A stretch of DNA of 64,000 nt. Source: Microbacterium oxydans (GTDB lineage Bacteria > Actinomycetota > Actinomycetes > Actinomycetales > Microbacteriaceae). The stretch covers positions 1,116,001 to 1,180,000 of the forward strand of contig NZ_BJOG01000001.1 of NCBI RefSeq assembly GCF_006540085.1, in the 5' to 3' direction. The position numbers and the translations under genes were made by a program. The notes under the pieces are model-generated. The model saw only the letters and a list, made by a program, of their open reading frames with translations, ran no database searches and was not told the DNA's origin. This document shows positions 46,123 to 55,454 of this stretch, piece after piece (positions within the stretch are counted from its first letter, which is position 1; each line of letters opens with the position of its first letter).

Positions 46123-47487
46123 ATGACCGACTACGCCGTCATCAACCCCGCCACCGGAGAGACGCTGGCGTCCTTCGACACCTTCACCGACGCTCAGATC
46201 GAAGAGGCCGTGGCCGCGGCCGACGAAGCCCACCGCGGGTGGTCGCGTTCGTCGACGGTCGCAGAGCGCGCTGCCCTCGTCCGCCGTGCGGCCGAGCTGC
46301 ACCGCGAGCGCCGCGAGGAGCTCGCGGACATCTTCGTGCGCGAGATGGGCAAGCCCCGCGAGGCCGCGCTCGGTGAGGTCGACTTCGCCGCGGACATCGC
46401 CGAGTACTACGCCGACCAGGCGGAGTCGATCATGGCCGACCAGCCGATCGCGATCCTGGGGGAGGGGTCGGCCATCATCCGCCGCTCCTCGCTCGGTCCG
46501 CTCGTCGGCATCATGCCGTGGAACTTCCCGGCGTACCAGATCGTGCGCTTCGCCGCGCCCAACCTCATCGTGGGCAACACGATCCTGCTCAAGCCCGCAC
46601 CGCAGTGCCCGGAGTCGTCGACCGCGATCGAGAAGATCTACCACGACGCCGGCTTCCCGAAGGGCGCCTACCAGAACGTGCTCGCCACGAACGAGCAGAT
46701 CGCGACCATGATCGCCGATCCGCGCGTGCAGGGCGTCTCGCTCACCGGTTCCGAGCGCGCAGGCGCCGCGGTCGCCGAGATCGCGGGCCGCAACCTCAAG
46801 AAGGTCGCGCTCGAGCTGGGCGGCTCCGACCCCTTCATCGTGCTGTCGACCGACGACCTCGACGCCACCGTCCAGGCCGGCGTCGATGCGCGTCTGGACA
46901 ACAACGGCCAGGCCTGCAACGGCGCCAAGCGCTTCATCGTCGTCGACGGTCTCTACGACGCGTTCGTGGAGAAGTTCACGGCGGCGATGGCCGCGGTCGA
47001 GGCGACCGACCCCATGCGCGACGACACGGTGCTCGGTCCGGTGTCGTCCGAGACCGCGGCGGAGAACCTGCAGAAGCAGATCGATCAGGCCGTCGAGCAG
47101 GGCGCCACGCTGCTCACGGGTGGCACCCGCGACGGTGCGTTCTTCGCTCCGACCGTGCTGGCCGACGTGACGCCGGAGATGAACGTCTACCGTGAGGAGC
47201 TCTTCGGACCGGCAGCCGTCGTCTACCGCGTGGCGGATGAGGACGCAGCGGTCGAGCTCGCGAACGACACCACGTTCGGGCTCGGCTCGTACGTCTTCAC
47301 GACGGATGCGGAGCAGGCCGAGCGCGTCGCCGACAAGATCGAGGCGGGCATGGTCTACGTCAACCTCGTGCTGGCGGACAGCCCCGAACTGCCCTTCGGC
47401 GGCGTCAAGCGCAGCGGCACCGCCCGTGAGCTGGGACACCTCGCCGCAGACGAGTTCGTCAACAAGAAGCTCATCCGCATCGGCTGA
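46123..47487 (+). CDS. Aldehyde dehydrogenase, NADP-type SSADH/aminobutanal group
   Basis: A 454-residue aldehyde dehydrogenase of the short GabD2-like group. It shows GIMPWNFPAYQIVRFAAP, SLTGSERAGAAV, ELGGSDPFIVL (Glu) and NNGQACNGAKRF (Cys). With the preceding enzyme it offers the two oxidations the pathway needs: 4-aminobutanal to GABA and succinate semialdehyde to succinate. Which enzyme does which cannot be decided from sequence. A GAGAGGACAACCC site precedes the ATG. Confidence 0.82.
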   Translation: MTDYAVINPATGETLASFDTFTDAQIEEAVAAADEAHRGWSRSSTVAERAALVRRAAELHRERREELADIFVREMGKPREAALGEVDFAADIAEYYADQAESIMADQPIAILGEGSAIIRRSSLGPLVGIMPWNFPAYQIVRFAAPNLIVGNTILLKPAPQCPESSTAIEKIYHDAGFPKGAYQNVLATNEQIATMIADPRVQGVSLTGSERAGAAVAEIAGRNLKKVALELGGSDPFIVLSTDDLDATVQAGVDARLDNNGQACNGAKRFIVVDGLYDAFVEKFTAAMAAVEATDPMRDDTVLGPVSSETAAENLQKQIDQAVEQGATLLTGGTRDGAFFAPTVLADVTPEMNVYREELFGPAAVVYRVADEDAAVELANDTTFGLGSYVFTTDAEQAERVADKIEAGMVYVNLVLADSPELPFGGVKRSGTARELGHLAADEFVNKKLIRIG

Positions 47488-47495
47488 GCGTGCGA

Positions 47496-47530
47496 CGGAC
47501 GGCCCCTCGCAGAGCGCGAGGGGCCGTCCG
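47496..47530. terminator. Terminator of the putrescine/GABA operon
   Basis: CGGACGGCCCCTCGC (47496-47510) and GCGAGGGGCCGTCCG (47516-47530) form a perfect 15-bp stem with a 5-nt loop, 8 bp after the last stop codon. Confidence 0.9.
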
Positions 47531-47599
47531 CATGCCCGCCTCGTGTTGCGGGACGGGACGCCCTGTCGGCGGGGACACCGGGTGAGGGACAATGGCCGC

Positions 47600-48037
47600 A
47601 TGAGCGCGCACACCGATCCCATCGAGACGCTGACCACCGAACAGAGCTGGGAGCGGCTCCGCACGCAGGAGCTCGGCCGGCTCGTCACCCACGTGGGGGA
47701 GACGATCGACATCTTCCCCGTGAACTTCGTGGTCGACGGGGACGGCATCCTGTTCCGCACCGCACCCGGCAGCAAGCTGTTCGAGCTCACGGTGAACACC
47801 GATGTGCTGTTCGAGGTCGATGACCACACCGACACGGACGCCTGGAGCGTGATCGTGCGAGGCCACGCGAGTGCGTTGGAGTCGGACGCCGACGTGCACA
47901 GGGCGGATGCGGCCGGCCTCCGCCCATGGATCCCCACCCTCAAACGGGTCTATGTGCGCATCGCCCCGACGTCGGTTTCGGGGCGGGCCTTCCGTCGCAG
48001 TGCCGAGCCGGAGCTCGACGGGCCCCAGGAGTACTGA
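47600..48037 (+). CDS. PNPOx-like flavin/F420-binding protein
   Basis: A 145-residue split-barrel protein of the pyridoxamine-5'-phosphate-oxidase-like group. The conserved pattern is LGRLVTHVGETIDIFPVNFVVDGDGILFRTAPGSKL (about residues 26-61), then VLFEVD and WSVIVRGHA. Such proteins bind FMN, F420 or heme; the substrate is unknown. The ATG at 47600 is the first after the operon terminator. It is convergent with the small KOW-like gene. Confidence 0.75.
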   Translation: MSAHTDPIETLTTEQSWERLRTQELGRLVTHVGETIDIFPVNFVVDGDGILFRTAPGSKLFELTVNTDVLFEVDDHTDTDAWSVIVRGHASALESDADVHRADAAGLRPWIPTLKRVYVRIAPTSVSGRAFRRSAEPELDGPQEY

Positions 48038-48040
48038 CTG

Positions 48041-48100
48041 ACCGTCAGGCCGATAACCGTCAGGCCCATAACCGTCAGGCCGAGAACCGTCAGGCCGAGA
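48041..48100. repeat. Four tandem 15-bp repeats
   Basis: ACCGTCAGGCCGATA, ACCGTCAGGCCCATA, ACCGTCAGGCCGAGA and ACCGTCAGGCCGAGA follow each other without spacers. Read on the minus strand, the last copy contains the end of the KOW-like gene (TTC TCG GCC TGA). Each further copy repeats the stop codon in the same frame. Confidence 0.9.
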
Positions 48101-48260
48101 AGAGCTTCAGGTCGGTCGGGGTGAAGTAGTTCTGGGTCACATCGGTGATCCGCACGAGGAACTTCCCCCGCTTCTCGTCGATCGAGACGACCGTCCCGAC
48201 ATTGCCTGTCATCGTCGGTCCAGTGATCTGCACGGTGTCCCCGATGGCGAATTCGTTCAT
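48090..48260 (-). CDS. Small KOW-like protein
   Basis: A 56-residue protein with a KOW-type beta-barrel pattern: FAIGDTVQITGPTMTGNVGTVVSIDEKRGKFLVRI, then NYFTPTDLKLFSA. Small KOW proteins usually contact RNA or the transcription/translation machinery, but no specific role can be given. The ATG at 48260 follows GGAGAGGAACTCC; longer in-frame readings upstream show no conservation. The stop lies inside the 15-bp tandem repeat. Confidence 0.7.
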   Translation of the reverse strand: MNEFAIGDTVQITGPTMTGNVGTVVSIDEKRGKFLVRITDVTQNYFTPTDLKLFSA

Positions 48261-48436
48261 GGGAGTTCCTCTCCTTGCCGTACTGCTCCGGATCGGTACA
48301 GCACTCCGGTTCTTCTGATGGTCCGAGGCTAGATCGAGTGCGGTTGTGGAGACAGTGCCAGACGTCGCCATTTCGGGTGACATCTGTCACGGGTCCGGAC
48401 GAGCCTCGCGCCCGCCCCCGGGCGTAGGGTCGAAGC

Positions 48437-50161
48437 ATGGCAAACGTCGCTGAGAACATCGTCAAGACTCTGCACGCCAACGGGATCGACCGTGTCTACG
48501 GCATTCCCGGGGACTCGTTGAACGGCTTCACGGACGCGCTCCGCAAGGACGGCACGATCCGCTGGGTGCATGTGCGGCACGAGGAGTCCGCCGCCTTCGC
48601 CGCCGCCGCCGATGCCGCCACCACGGGCGAGCTCGCCGTGGTCGCGGGCTCCTGCGGGCCGGGCAACCTGCATCTCATCAACGGCCTGTACGACGCGAAC
48701 CGCTCCCGCGTCCCCGTGCTCGCGATCGCCGCGCACATCCCCACGACCGAGATCGGCACCGGGTACTTCCAGGAGACGCACCCGCAGGAGCTCTTCCGCG
48801 AGTGCAGCGTGTACGTGGAGTATGTCGCCGACCCGAAGCAGATGCCGCGCCTGATGGAGATCGCCATGCGCGCAGCGATCGAGGAGCGCGGTGTCGCCGT
48901 CCTCGTGATCCCCGGTGACGTCGCCCTCGCCGACATCGCCGACGACCGCGCCGTCGTGATCGAGCGCGCCCGCCCCGTGGTGGTCCCCAACGGCGCAGAG
49001 CTCGAGAAGGCGGCGACGCTGCTGAACGCGGCGAAGAACGTCACGATCCTCGCCGGCGCCGGGGTCGAAGGCGCCCACGACGAGGTGATCGCGCTCGCCG
49101 ACAAGCTGGGTGCTCCCATCGTCCACGCCCTTCGCGGCAAGGAGTTCATCGAGTACGACAACCCCTTCGACGTCGGGATGACGGGACTGCTCGGTTTCGC
49201 GTCCGGCTACCGCGCGATGGAGGCCGCCGACGCGCTGCTGGTGCTCGGCAGCGACTTCCCGTACGAGCAGTTCTACCCTGACGGTGCGAAGACGATCCAG
49301 GTCGACATTCGCGGCGCACAGCTCGGCAAACGGCATCCGCTCGATCTGGGACTGGTCGGCGACGTCCGGGCCACGGCCGAGGCGCTGCTGCCGAGGATCG
49401 CGCGCAAGGACGATCGCGGTCACCTCGACGACGCGATCGCGCACTACCGCAAGACCCGCAAGAAGCTCGACGAGCTGGCGGTGCCGGCGAAGGGGAAGCG
49501 CCCCATCCATCCGCAGTACCTCGCCAGGCTCCTGGACGAGTACGCGACCGATGACGCGATCTTCACCGCCGATGTCGGGTCACCGACCGTGTGGGCGGCG
49601 CGCTATCTCTCGATGACCGAGAACCGGCGCCTGATCGGCTCCTTCACCCACGGCTCGATGGCGAACGCGCTGATGCACGGCATCGGTGCGCAGGTCGCCC
49701 ACCCCGACCGTCAGGTCGTCGCACTCGCGGGCGATGGCGGATTGGCGATGATGCTCGGCGAGCTGCTCACGCTGACGCAGAACAAGCTCCCGGTGAAGAC
49801 GATCGTGGTCAACAACTCGTCGCTGAACTTCGTCGAGCTCGAGATGAAGGCCGCCGGCTTCGTCACCTACGGCACAGGACTGGACAACCCCAGCTTCGCC
49901 GCGATCGCCGAAGCCATGGGCATCTTCGCCCGTCGGGTGGAGCGCAGCGAAGACCTCCCTGATGCCGTGCGCGAGGTGCTGGCTCACGACGGTCCGGCCC
50001 TGCTCGACGTGGTCACAGAGCGGCAGGAGTTGTCCATGCCGCCGGCGATCGAGGCCGCGCAGGTCAAGGGCTTCGCGCTCTATGCGATCCGCACCGTGAT
50101 GTCCGGACGCGGGGACGAGCTTCTCGACCTCGCGAAGGCGAACTGGCGCCAGCTCTTCTGA
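48437..50161 (+). CDS. poxB: Thiamine-diphosphate pyruvate oxidase/dehydrogenase
   Basis: A 574-residue TPP enzyme of the PoxB group that decarboxylates pyruvate to acetate using FAD and quinone. The N-terminal TPP domain starts GIDRVYGIPGDSLNGF with catalytic Glu in VRHEESAAF. The central FAD domain contains LAGAGVEGAHDE and LGSDFPY. The C-terminal motif GDGGLAMMLGEL...VNNSSLN binds TPP-Mg. The acetate made could feed the glyoxylate shunt encoded at 19-22 kb. Confidence 0.9.
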   Translation: MANVAENIVKTLHANGIDRVYGIPGDSLNGFTDALRKDGTIRWVHVRHEESAAFAAAADAATTGELAVVAGSCGPGNLHLINGLYDANRSRVPVLAIAAHIPTTEIGTGYFQETHPQELFRECSVYVEYVADPKQMPRLMEIAMRAAIEERGVAVLVIPGDVALADIADDRAVVIERARPVVVPNGAELEKAATLLNAAKNVTILAGAGVEGAHDEVIALADKLGAPIVHALRGKEFIEYDNPFDVGMTGLLGFASGYRAMEAADALLVLGSDFPYEQFYPDGAKTIQVDIRGAQLGKRHPLDLGLVGDVRATAEALLPRIARKDDRGHLDDAIAHYRKTRKKLDELAVPAKGKRPIHPQYLARLLDEYATDDAIFTADVGSPTVWAARYLSMTENRRLIGSFTHGSMANALMHGIGAQVAHPDRQVVALAGDGGLAMMLGELLTLTQNKLPVKTIVVNNSSLNFVELEMKAAGFVTYGTGLDNPSFAAIAEAMGIFARRVERSEDLPDAVREVLAHDGPALLDVVTERQELSMPPAIEAAQVKGFALYAIRTVMSGRGDELLDLAKANWRQLF

Positions 50162-50187
50162 GCCGGCGCCACGCCGGGATCCGACGC

Positions 50188-52986
50188 TCAGCTCTCCAGG
50201 TGGGCGCGGATCTCGGCGGCCTCGCCGTGCCGCCCGAGCGCCTCGAACACGTTGCCGAGTTCGAGGGCCGCGACCTGCAGCAGCGGCGGGTGGCCGGCCG
50301 CGTGATCGATCGCGCTGCGGTACACCGGCACGGCGTCGGCTGAGCGGTCGTTGCCGGCGAGCACCCGCGCGGCGAACAGCTCGGAGCTTCCGGCCGCCCC
50401 CAGGTCTCCCAGTGCAGCGAAGCCGTCGGCCGCGGTGAGCGCGGCCGACACGGCCTCGTCGATGCGTCCGAGCTCAGCCAGAGCGCGTGCCCGTGAATCG
50501 GTGACATCGGCGAGCAGCCACCCGGCGTCGTGCTGCTGTGCGAGGGCGGCGACCTCGTCGAAGAGAGCGAACGCCCGCTCGTCGCCGCGCCCACCGTAGG
50601 CCTGCCCGAGGCTGTGCAGCACCTCGGTGAGCGCTCCGACGGCGTCCGGCGCGCGTCGGACGGTCTCGGCCGCGGATTCGAGCAGGGCGATCGCATCGTC
50701 GTGCTCGTCGAAACGCGCGAGGATCTTCGCCTGCTCGGTCATCGCCATCGCCTGGTCGGCGTGCTCCTCGGCCTGCCCGAACAGCTCGGAGGCGTAGCCG
50801 TGGGCGCCCACCGACTGGCCGAATTCCCCGGCCGCACTCAATGCGCGGGCGAGCATCGAAGCGGTCATCGCTCGAGAACCGGCGGGGACGTCGGCCTCCT
50901 CCTCGCGCTGCAGCACATCTCCGAAGAGCTCGGCGGCCTCCTCCGCATCACCGACCCGCAGCATGGCGCGGGCGAGTCGGAAGTCGAGTCCGGTCGTGTC
51001 GCCTCCCGCGTCGCCGCCGAGGCGAGCGGCGAGGCGATAGCGCGAGACGGCCTTCTCCGGCTCGTCGGCGTCCTCCCAGAGCGCGCCGGCGAGCAGATGG
51101 GCGTCGCCGAGTGCACGGGTCGCTCCCAGCTCGGCGAGCAGGCGGCAGGACTCGTCGGCGTCGACCGCCCCCTCGGCGTACGAGCTGGTGCCACCGCGCA
51201 CGCGTGCGCGGGTCTGCAGGGCCTGCGCCCGGTGCCCCGTGCTGACGTCCTCCTGGGCGAGGAAGCGGTCCAGCAACGCGCTGCCGGCTTCGAGATCGCC
51301 CTTGCTCAGCACGGCCGAGATGGCCACCAGCGTCGTGGTGTTCGTCAGGCGGGTGTCGTCCGCTTCGGCGAATGACCGGGCGGCCACCTCCGCGTGGTCC
51401 AGCGCGGCGTCCGGCTCGCCGGACTGCAGGTGCAGGGCCGCGCGGCTGATCGCGAGGTCACCGCGCGTCCACGCGGGAAGCTCGTCCGATGCGCCGATCT
51501 CCTCTTCCAGAGCGGCGGTCGTCTCCGGCGTGTTCAGGCCGAATGTCGCGAGTCCGATGCGCTCCTCGAGGTCGGCCTGCGCCTCGTGCCCAGCGGCGCG
51601 GAGTGCGGCGATGCGCTCCGGCAGCAGCTGCAGGGCCTCGTCCGCGCGCTCCAGTGCGACCAGGATCCCCAGCCGCATGGACAGCAGCTGGGCGCGCTTG
51701 GCGGGATCTTCGACTTCGAGGGCGCGGGGCAGGGCTTCGAGCGTCTCGTGCTCGGCGCCGAACTGCGCGAGCTGCATGGCGCGCTCGAACCAGCCCTCTG
51801 CGTCGACCGGGGCGGTGGTGGAAGCAGGGGTGATGAAGGCGTCGGACCGGATCGGCACGTCGTAGCTCTCCTTCGCGAGTCCACGCATCCGCTGCAGGCT
51901 GCGGGCGTGGCCCTCGGTACCGTCGCGTTCGTCGAAGCCTCGGCCGATCCGCTCGGCGGCGGCCCACGAGGCGGCAGCCAGGTCGGCCGCGCCCCAGGCG
52001 CCGTCGTGCTCGCCGAAGAACGGCACGAGCGCAGGGGAGTCGGCTCCGCGCACCGGGGTGTCGCCGTGCCCGGCTGCCGTGACGCGGTCGAGCGCCACGG
52101 CGAGGGCGGCGAGGGCGGCGAAGTGCGCGTCGACGTTCAGGCCGTCGTGCGCGAGCCAGGAGATGTGCTTCTCGACCAGGGCGAGAGCACGCGCCTCGTT
52201 CCCGGTGACGGCTGCGAACACGATGTTGTTGGCGACGATGCGCAGGTTGTCCGGGTTGTCCTTGGCGAGGCGGTAGCTGCGCAGGTGGGCTGTCTTCGCC
52301 TCCTCGAGACGTCCGGCGCGCAGATAGGGGAGCAGCACGCGGGACAGAGCGTGCTCCGGCTCTTCGCCGCAGGAGAAGCCGCCTTCGATCATCTCCTCGA
52401 CCAACACGATCGCCTCGGCGTCGCGATCGGTGTCGGCGAAGAATCCGGCGAACTGGCTGCGTCCGCACGCGTCGCAGTGGCTGTGGTCGTCGCGCGGCGT
52501 GGCCTCGAGCTGCACGCGGAGCGCCTCGGCCTCGTCCATGCGTCCGGCATCCCAGGCGTCTTCGAAACGAGCCGTGAGCACCCCGCTGACGCCGAGACCT
52601 GCGGCACGGTAGTGAGACTCCATGTCGTCGAGGACGGCGGCGATCTGCTCCTGGGAGAAAGCCGGAGAGGACCTCAGCGACGAGGCCATCCACTTGAACT
52701 GCCACATCAGATCGGCGCCGCCGTTGTCGAGGTCGGCGGGGAAGCGCTGCGGGTCCGCGTCGTGATGAGCGAGGCACCACGCGAACGAGTTCAGCATGAC
52801 GTCGGTCGCACCGTTCATGTTCGCCGAGGCCGTCTGGCGCATCCTGGCCTCGTACTCGAGCCGCTCGTCGCCGATCTCCACCGCGAGGGCCACTGCCTCG
52901 GAGACCAGGGCCTGCTCTGCGGGACCCCAGGGAGTGCGATCGATCTCCTCGATCAGCTGCTGGAAGCGCTTCTTCGGACGTGCCAT
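50188..52986 (-). CDS. Large TPR-type helical repeat protein
   Basis: A 932-residue protein made largely of tetratricopeptide-like helical pairs, clear in the C-terminal half (DALDHAEVAARSFAEADD, EEAAELFGDVLQREEEAD, DEAVSAALTAADGFAALGD, ADAVPVYRSAIDHAAGH). A CDACG pair near residue 170 is the only cysteine motif. No catalytic domain or signal peptide is seen. It lies 21 bp downstream of the HSP90-family gene on the same strand. TPR proteins are the usual HSP90 partners in eukaryotes, so a co-chaperone or client-recruiting role is plausible. Confidence 0.8.
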   Translation of the reverse strand: MARPKKRFQQLIEEIDRTPWGPAEQALVSEAVALAVEIGDERLEYEARMRQTASANMNGATDVMLNSFAWCLAHHDADPQRFPADLDNGGADLMWQFKWMASSLRSSPAFSQEQIAAVLDDMESHYRAAGLGVSGVLTARFEDAWDAGRMDEAEALRVQLEATPRDDHSHCDACGRSQFAGFFADTDRDAEAIVLVEEMIEGGFSCGEEPEHALSRVLLPYLRAGRLEEAKTAHLRSYRLAKDNPDNLRIVANNIVFAAVTGNEARALALVEKHISWLAHDGLNVDAHFAALAALAVALDRVTAAGHGDTPVRGADSPALVPFFGEHDGAWGAADLAAASWAAAERIGRGFDERDGTEGHARSLQRMRGLAKESYDVPIRSDAFITPASTTAPVDAEGWFERAMQLAQFGAEHETLEALPRALEVEDPAKRAQLLSMRLGILVALERADEALQLLPERIAALRAAGHEAQADLEERIGLATFGLNTPETTAALEEEIGASDELPAWTRGDLAISRAALHLQSGEPDAALDHAEVAARSFAEADDTRLTNTTTLVAISAVLSKGDLEAGSALLDRFLAQEDVSTGHRAQALQTRARVRGGTSSYAEGAVDADESCRLLAELGATRALGDAHLLAGALWEDADEPEKAVSRYRLAARLGGDAGGDTTGLDFRLARAMLRVGDAEEAAELFGDVLQREEEADVPAGSRAMTASMLARALSAAGEFGQSVGAHGYASELFGQAEEHADQAMAMTEQAKILARFDEHDDAIALLESAAETVRRAPDAVGALTEVLHSLGQAYGGRGDERAFALFDEVAALAQQHDAGWLLADVTDSRARALAELGRIDEAVSAALTAADGFAALGDLGAAGSSELFAARVLAGNDRSADAVPVYRSAIDHAAGHPPLLQVAALELGNVFEALGRHGEAAEIRAHLES

Positions 52987-53007
52987 GGACAGAACCTTTC
53001 GGGAGGG

Positions 53008-54831
53008 TCAGCGGGCGTCGCCGAAGGGAAGGGTGTCTCCCTCCAGACCGGCCGAGAGCGAGACGAGGTCGGAGAGGGCGCTGGTCATCAGCGCCCGGTC
53101 GGCGTCGGCGAGCGGGTGATGCCCGGCCAGGAGAGCCTGGATGTAGAGCAGCTGCACGGTTCGGGCGAAGACCGCCTCATCCTGCACCCTCACCAGGGCG
53201 CGCACCACCCTGTTCGACCAGTTCAGGCACAGTCGGGCGCGCAGATCCTCCTCCCTGGCGGAGGACAGGGTCTGGTCGATGCGGTCGAGCACGCCACCCC
53301 AGAGCGATCCGGTGATGCCCTTGGTGCGGCCGCGGTCGATCGCCCTGAGCACCTCGGGGTCGGCCACGTAGAGGGCGGCGAGGTCGGGGCGATCGATGGA
53401 TCGCACGACAACGGAGCAGTCGGACGCCGCGAGCACCGCACCGGCACGGGCTTCCAGGGCCACCGCGGAGTCGCGGTCGTCGAGGGGCGGCGGGTCGAGC
53501 CGGTCGAGTTCGCCCGTGACGTCCACCTGCTCGACGGTGACGTGGGGGTACAGGTCCGGCAGCATCCGGATGAGGTCGGAATCGTAGAGGTAGCCGCCGT
53601 TGACGAGCACCTCGTCTGCGGGAGAGATGCCTGCCACCTGCCGGAACTCGTCCACTGTCTGCGCGTACCTGATGTGCGGGTATCGCTCGACGAGGTCGCC
53701 GATGCGCATGGCGCCGTGCGTTGTCTCGACGGTCAGCCAGCGCGAGATGAAGTGGGAGAGCTCTTCGTCGTGGCGCACCAGCGACTTGAGCCCGACCTCG
53801 TGCACGGCGACGAACTGGGCGAGACGGTGCGGTTCGCGCAGCCCCAGCTCCAGCACCCAGCGGCGGATCCCGGCGCCCAGCTGCTCGCGCACGCGCTCGA
53901 GGGCGGCGTCCTCGACGAGCGATTCCCTGCTCGCGGTCGGGGCGAGTCCGGTGGAGTCGACCACGGCCCGCACGAAGAAGGCCCAGTCGGGGAGCACGTC
54001 GTCGACGCGTTCGGAGAGCAGCATCCGGCCGAGGTACATGCGGGTCGCCTGGCGTGCGCCGGGCGGCGGGGCGAACGGCAGCACGTAGGCGAGGCCCCGG
54101 GTGCCCGTCGCCGGCTCGCTGAGCTCGATGACGTCGAGCGGACTCGCACCGAGAAGGTCGCGACCGAAGTCGACGGCGGCCTCGGGGTGCTGTGCGGCGT
54201 GCAGGAACGGGGCGTCCCTGGTGATGTCGACATCGCCGGCCGCGGTGTCGATCGTGACGCGCACGGGGAGGAACTCGCCGAACGTCGTGGCCAGCTCGCG
54301 CACGGCTGCGGGACGCAGCAGCTCGTCGGCGTCGAACCGCGGGACGAGATGCACGCTGGTCCCGATCGGCAGCTCCTCGTCGATCTCCGTCACCTGGAAC
54401 GTGCCGTCCGCGCTCCCCGTCCACTCGACCGAAGCGCCGCCGCGGGCGCTGCGGGAGCGGATGACGATCGTGTCGGCGACCATGAAGCAGCTCAGCAGAC
54501 CGATGCCGAATTGGCCGAGATAGTCGCTGCGCGGGAGGTCGAAGATGTCGCGCTTGGAGCTGCGTCCGACGGTCGCCAGCAGGTCGGCGACCTCGGCGGA
54601 CGTCAACCCCACCCCGTCGTCGCGCAGCACGAACTCGCCGTTCTCCGCGGTCAGCGGAGTGATCCGGATGCGCCCGCCGCCGCCGTCGACCTCCTGGCGG
54701 GCGGTGATCGCATCGCGGGCGTTCTGCAACAGCTCCCGCAGGTACACGCGAGGACTGGAGTAGATGTGCCGACTGAGCAGATCGACGACTCCGCGCAGAT
54801 CCACCTGGAACTGCTGCACTTCAGCGCTCAC
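53008..54831 (-). CDS. HSP90-family chaperone, divergent HtpG
   Basis: A 607-residue HSP90-family protein. The Bergerat ATP site is intact: LRELLQNARDA (31-41), DDGVGL, GQFGIGLLSCFMV and GTSVHL. The middle domain follows, including the conserved-type segment SRESLVEDAALERVREQLG. The C-terminal dimerisation part is shortened compared with E. coli HtpG. GTG at 54831 is chosen because AGGAGGAGGGAG precedes it; an in-frame ATG at 54852 has a weaker site. It forms an operon with the TPR protein. Confidence 0.85.
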   Translation of the reverse strand: MSAEVQQFQVDLRGVVDLLSRHIYSSPRVYLRELLQNARDAITARQEVDGGGGRIRITPLTAENGEFVLRDDGVGLTSAEVADLLATVGRSSKRDIFDLPRSDYLGQFGIGLLSCFMVADTIVIRSRSARGGASVEWTGSADGTFQVTEIDEELPIGTSVHLVPRFDADELLRPAAVRELATTFGEFLPVRVTIDTAAGDVDITRDAPFLHAAQHPEAAVDFGRDLLGASPLDVIELSEPATGTRGLAYVLPFAPPPGARQATRMYLGRMLLSERVDDVLPDWAFFVRAVVDSTGLAPTASRESLVEDAALERVREQLGAGIRRWVLELGLREPHRLAQFVAVHEVGLKSLVRHDEELSHFISRWLTVETTHGAMRIGDLVERYPHIRYAQTVDEFRQVAGISPADEVLVNGGYLYDSDLIRMLPDLYPHVTVEQVDVTGELDRLDPPPLDDRDSAVALEARAGAVLAASDCSVVVRSIDRPDLAALYVADPEVLRAIDRGRTKGITGSLWGGVLDRIDQTLSSAREEDLRARLCLNWSNRVVRALVRVQDEAVFARTVQLLYIQALLAGHHPLADADRALMTSALSDLVSLSAGLEGDTLPFGDAR

Positions 54832-55026
54832 CGGCGCTCCCTCCTCCTGCATACGCTCGCCGAGCCTAACAAGAACACGCCATCGCGATCCCGGTTCGGC
54901 GCCGCCGCATCGATGCCGTATGCTTGTGGGGCAGTTGTTCTCTGCATTCTTTCGCCGTGCCTGGGGTCTCCGGGTCGCAGTCGCGGTGGCAGGGTGGGGA
55001 GAGCACCCCGAGGCCTTCCGGTCTCT

Positions 55027-55099
<73 letters not shown>

Positions 55100-55139
55100 C
55101 GCGTCAGCGCAACGCTGACACACGAAAGGTACATTCAGG

Positions 55140-55412
55140 ATGGATCAGGACGAACCGCGCGGCGAGGTCGTCGCGGCCGGCGCCACCCGCGAGAAGAAGG
55201 GCAACCCCTTCTCCCGGTTCTTCGGGAGCATCGCCCTGTTCATCCGCCAGGTCATCGCCGAGCTCCGCAAGGTCGTCACCCCGACTCGCAAGGAGCTGTT
55301 CAAGTTCACCGGGGTGGTGCTCGTCTTCGTGATCATCGTCATGGGCATCGTCTACGGCTTGGACACGCTGTTCGCGTTCGTGACGCACTGGGTGTTCGGA
55401 ATCCCTGGCTGA
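55140..55412 (+). CDS. secE: Preprotein translocase subunit SecE
   Basis: A 90-residue subunit of the SecYEG channel. A charged N-terminus is followed by the amphipathic helix FIRQVIAELRKVVTPTRKEL, the family hallmark, and one membrane helix (FTGVVLVFVIIVMGIVYGL). AAAGGTACATTCAGG precedes the ATG at 55140. It is followed by nusG. Confidence 0.97.
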   Translation: MDQDEPRGEVVAAGATREKKGNPFSRFFGSIALFIRQVIAELRKVVTPTRKELFKFTGVVLVFVIIVMGIVYGLDTLFAFVTHWVFGIPG

Positions 55413-55454
55413 TGACCCCCGCGGCTCGCGCCGCAGCTATGGAGAAGAAGCAAA

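Noticed and set aside
48041..48100. A CRISPR-like array
   Set aside because: The 15-bp units touch each other with no spacers, there are only four, and no cas gene is nearby. It is a simple tandem repeat.
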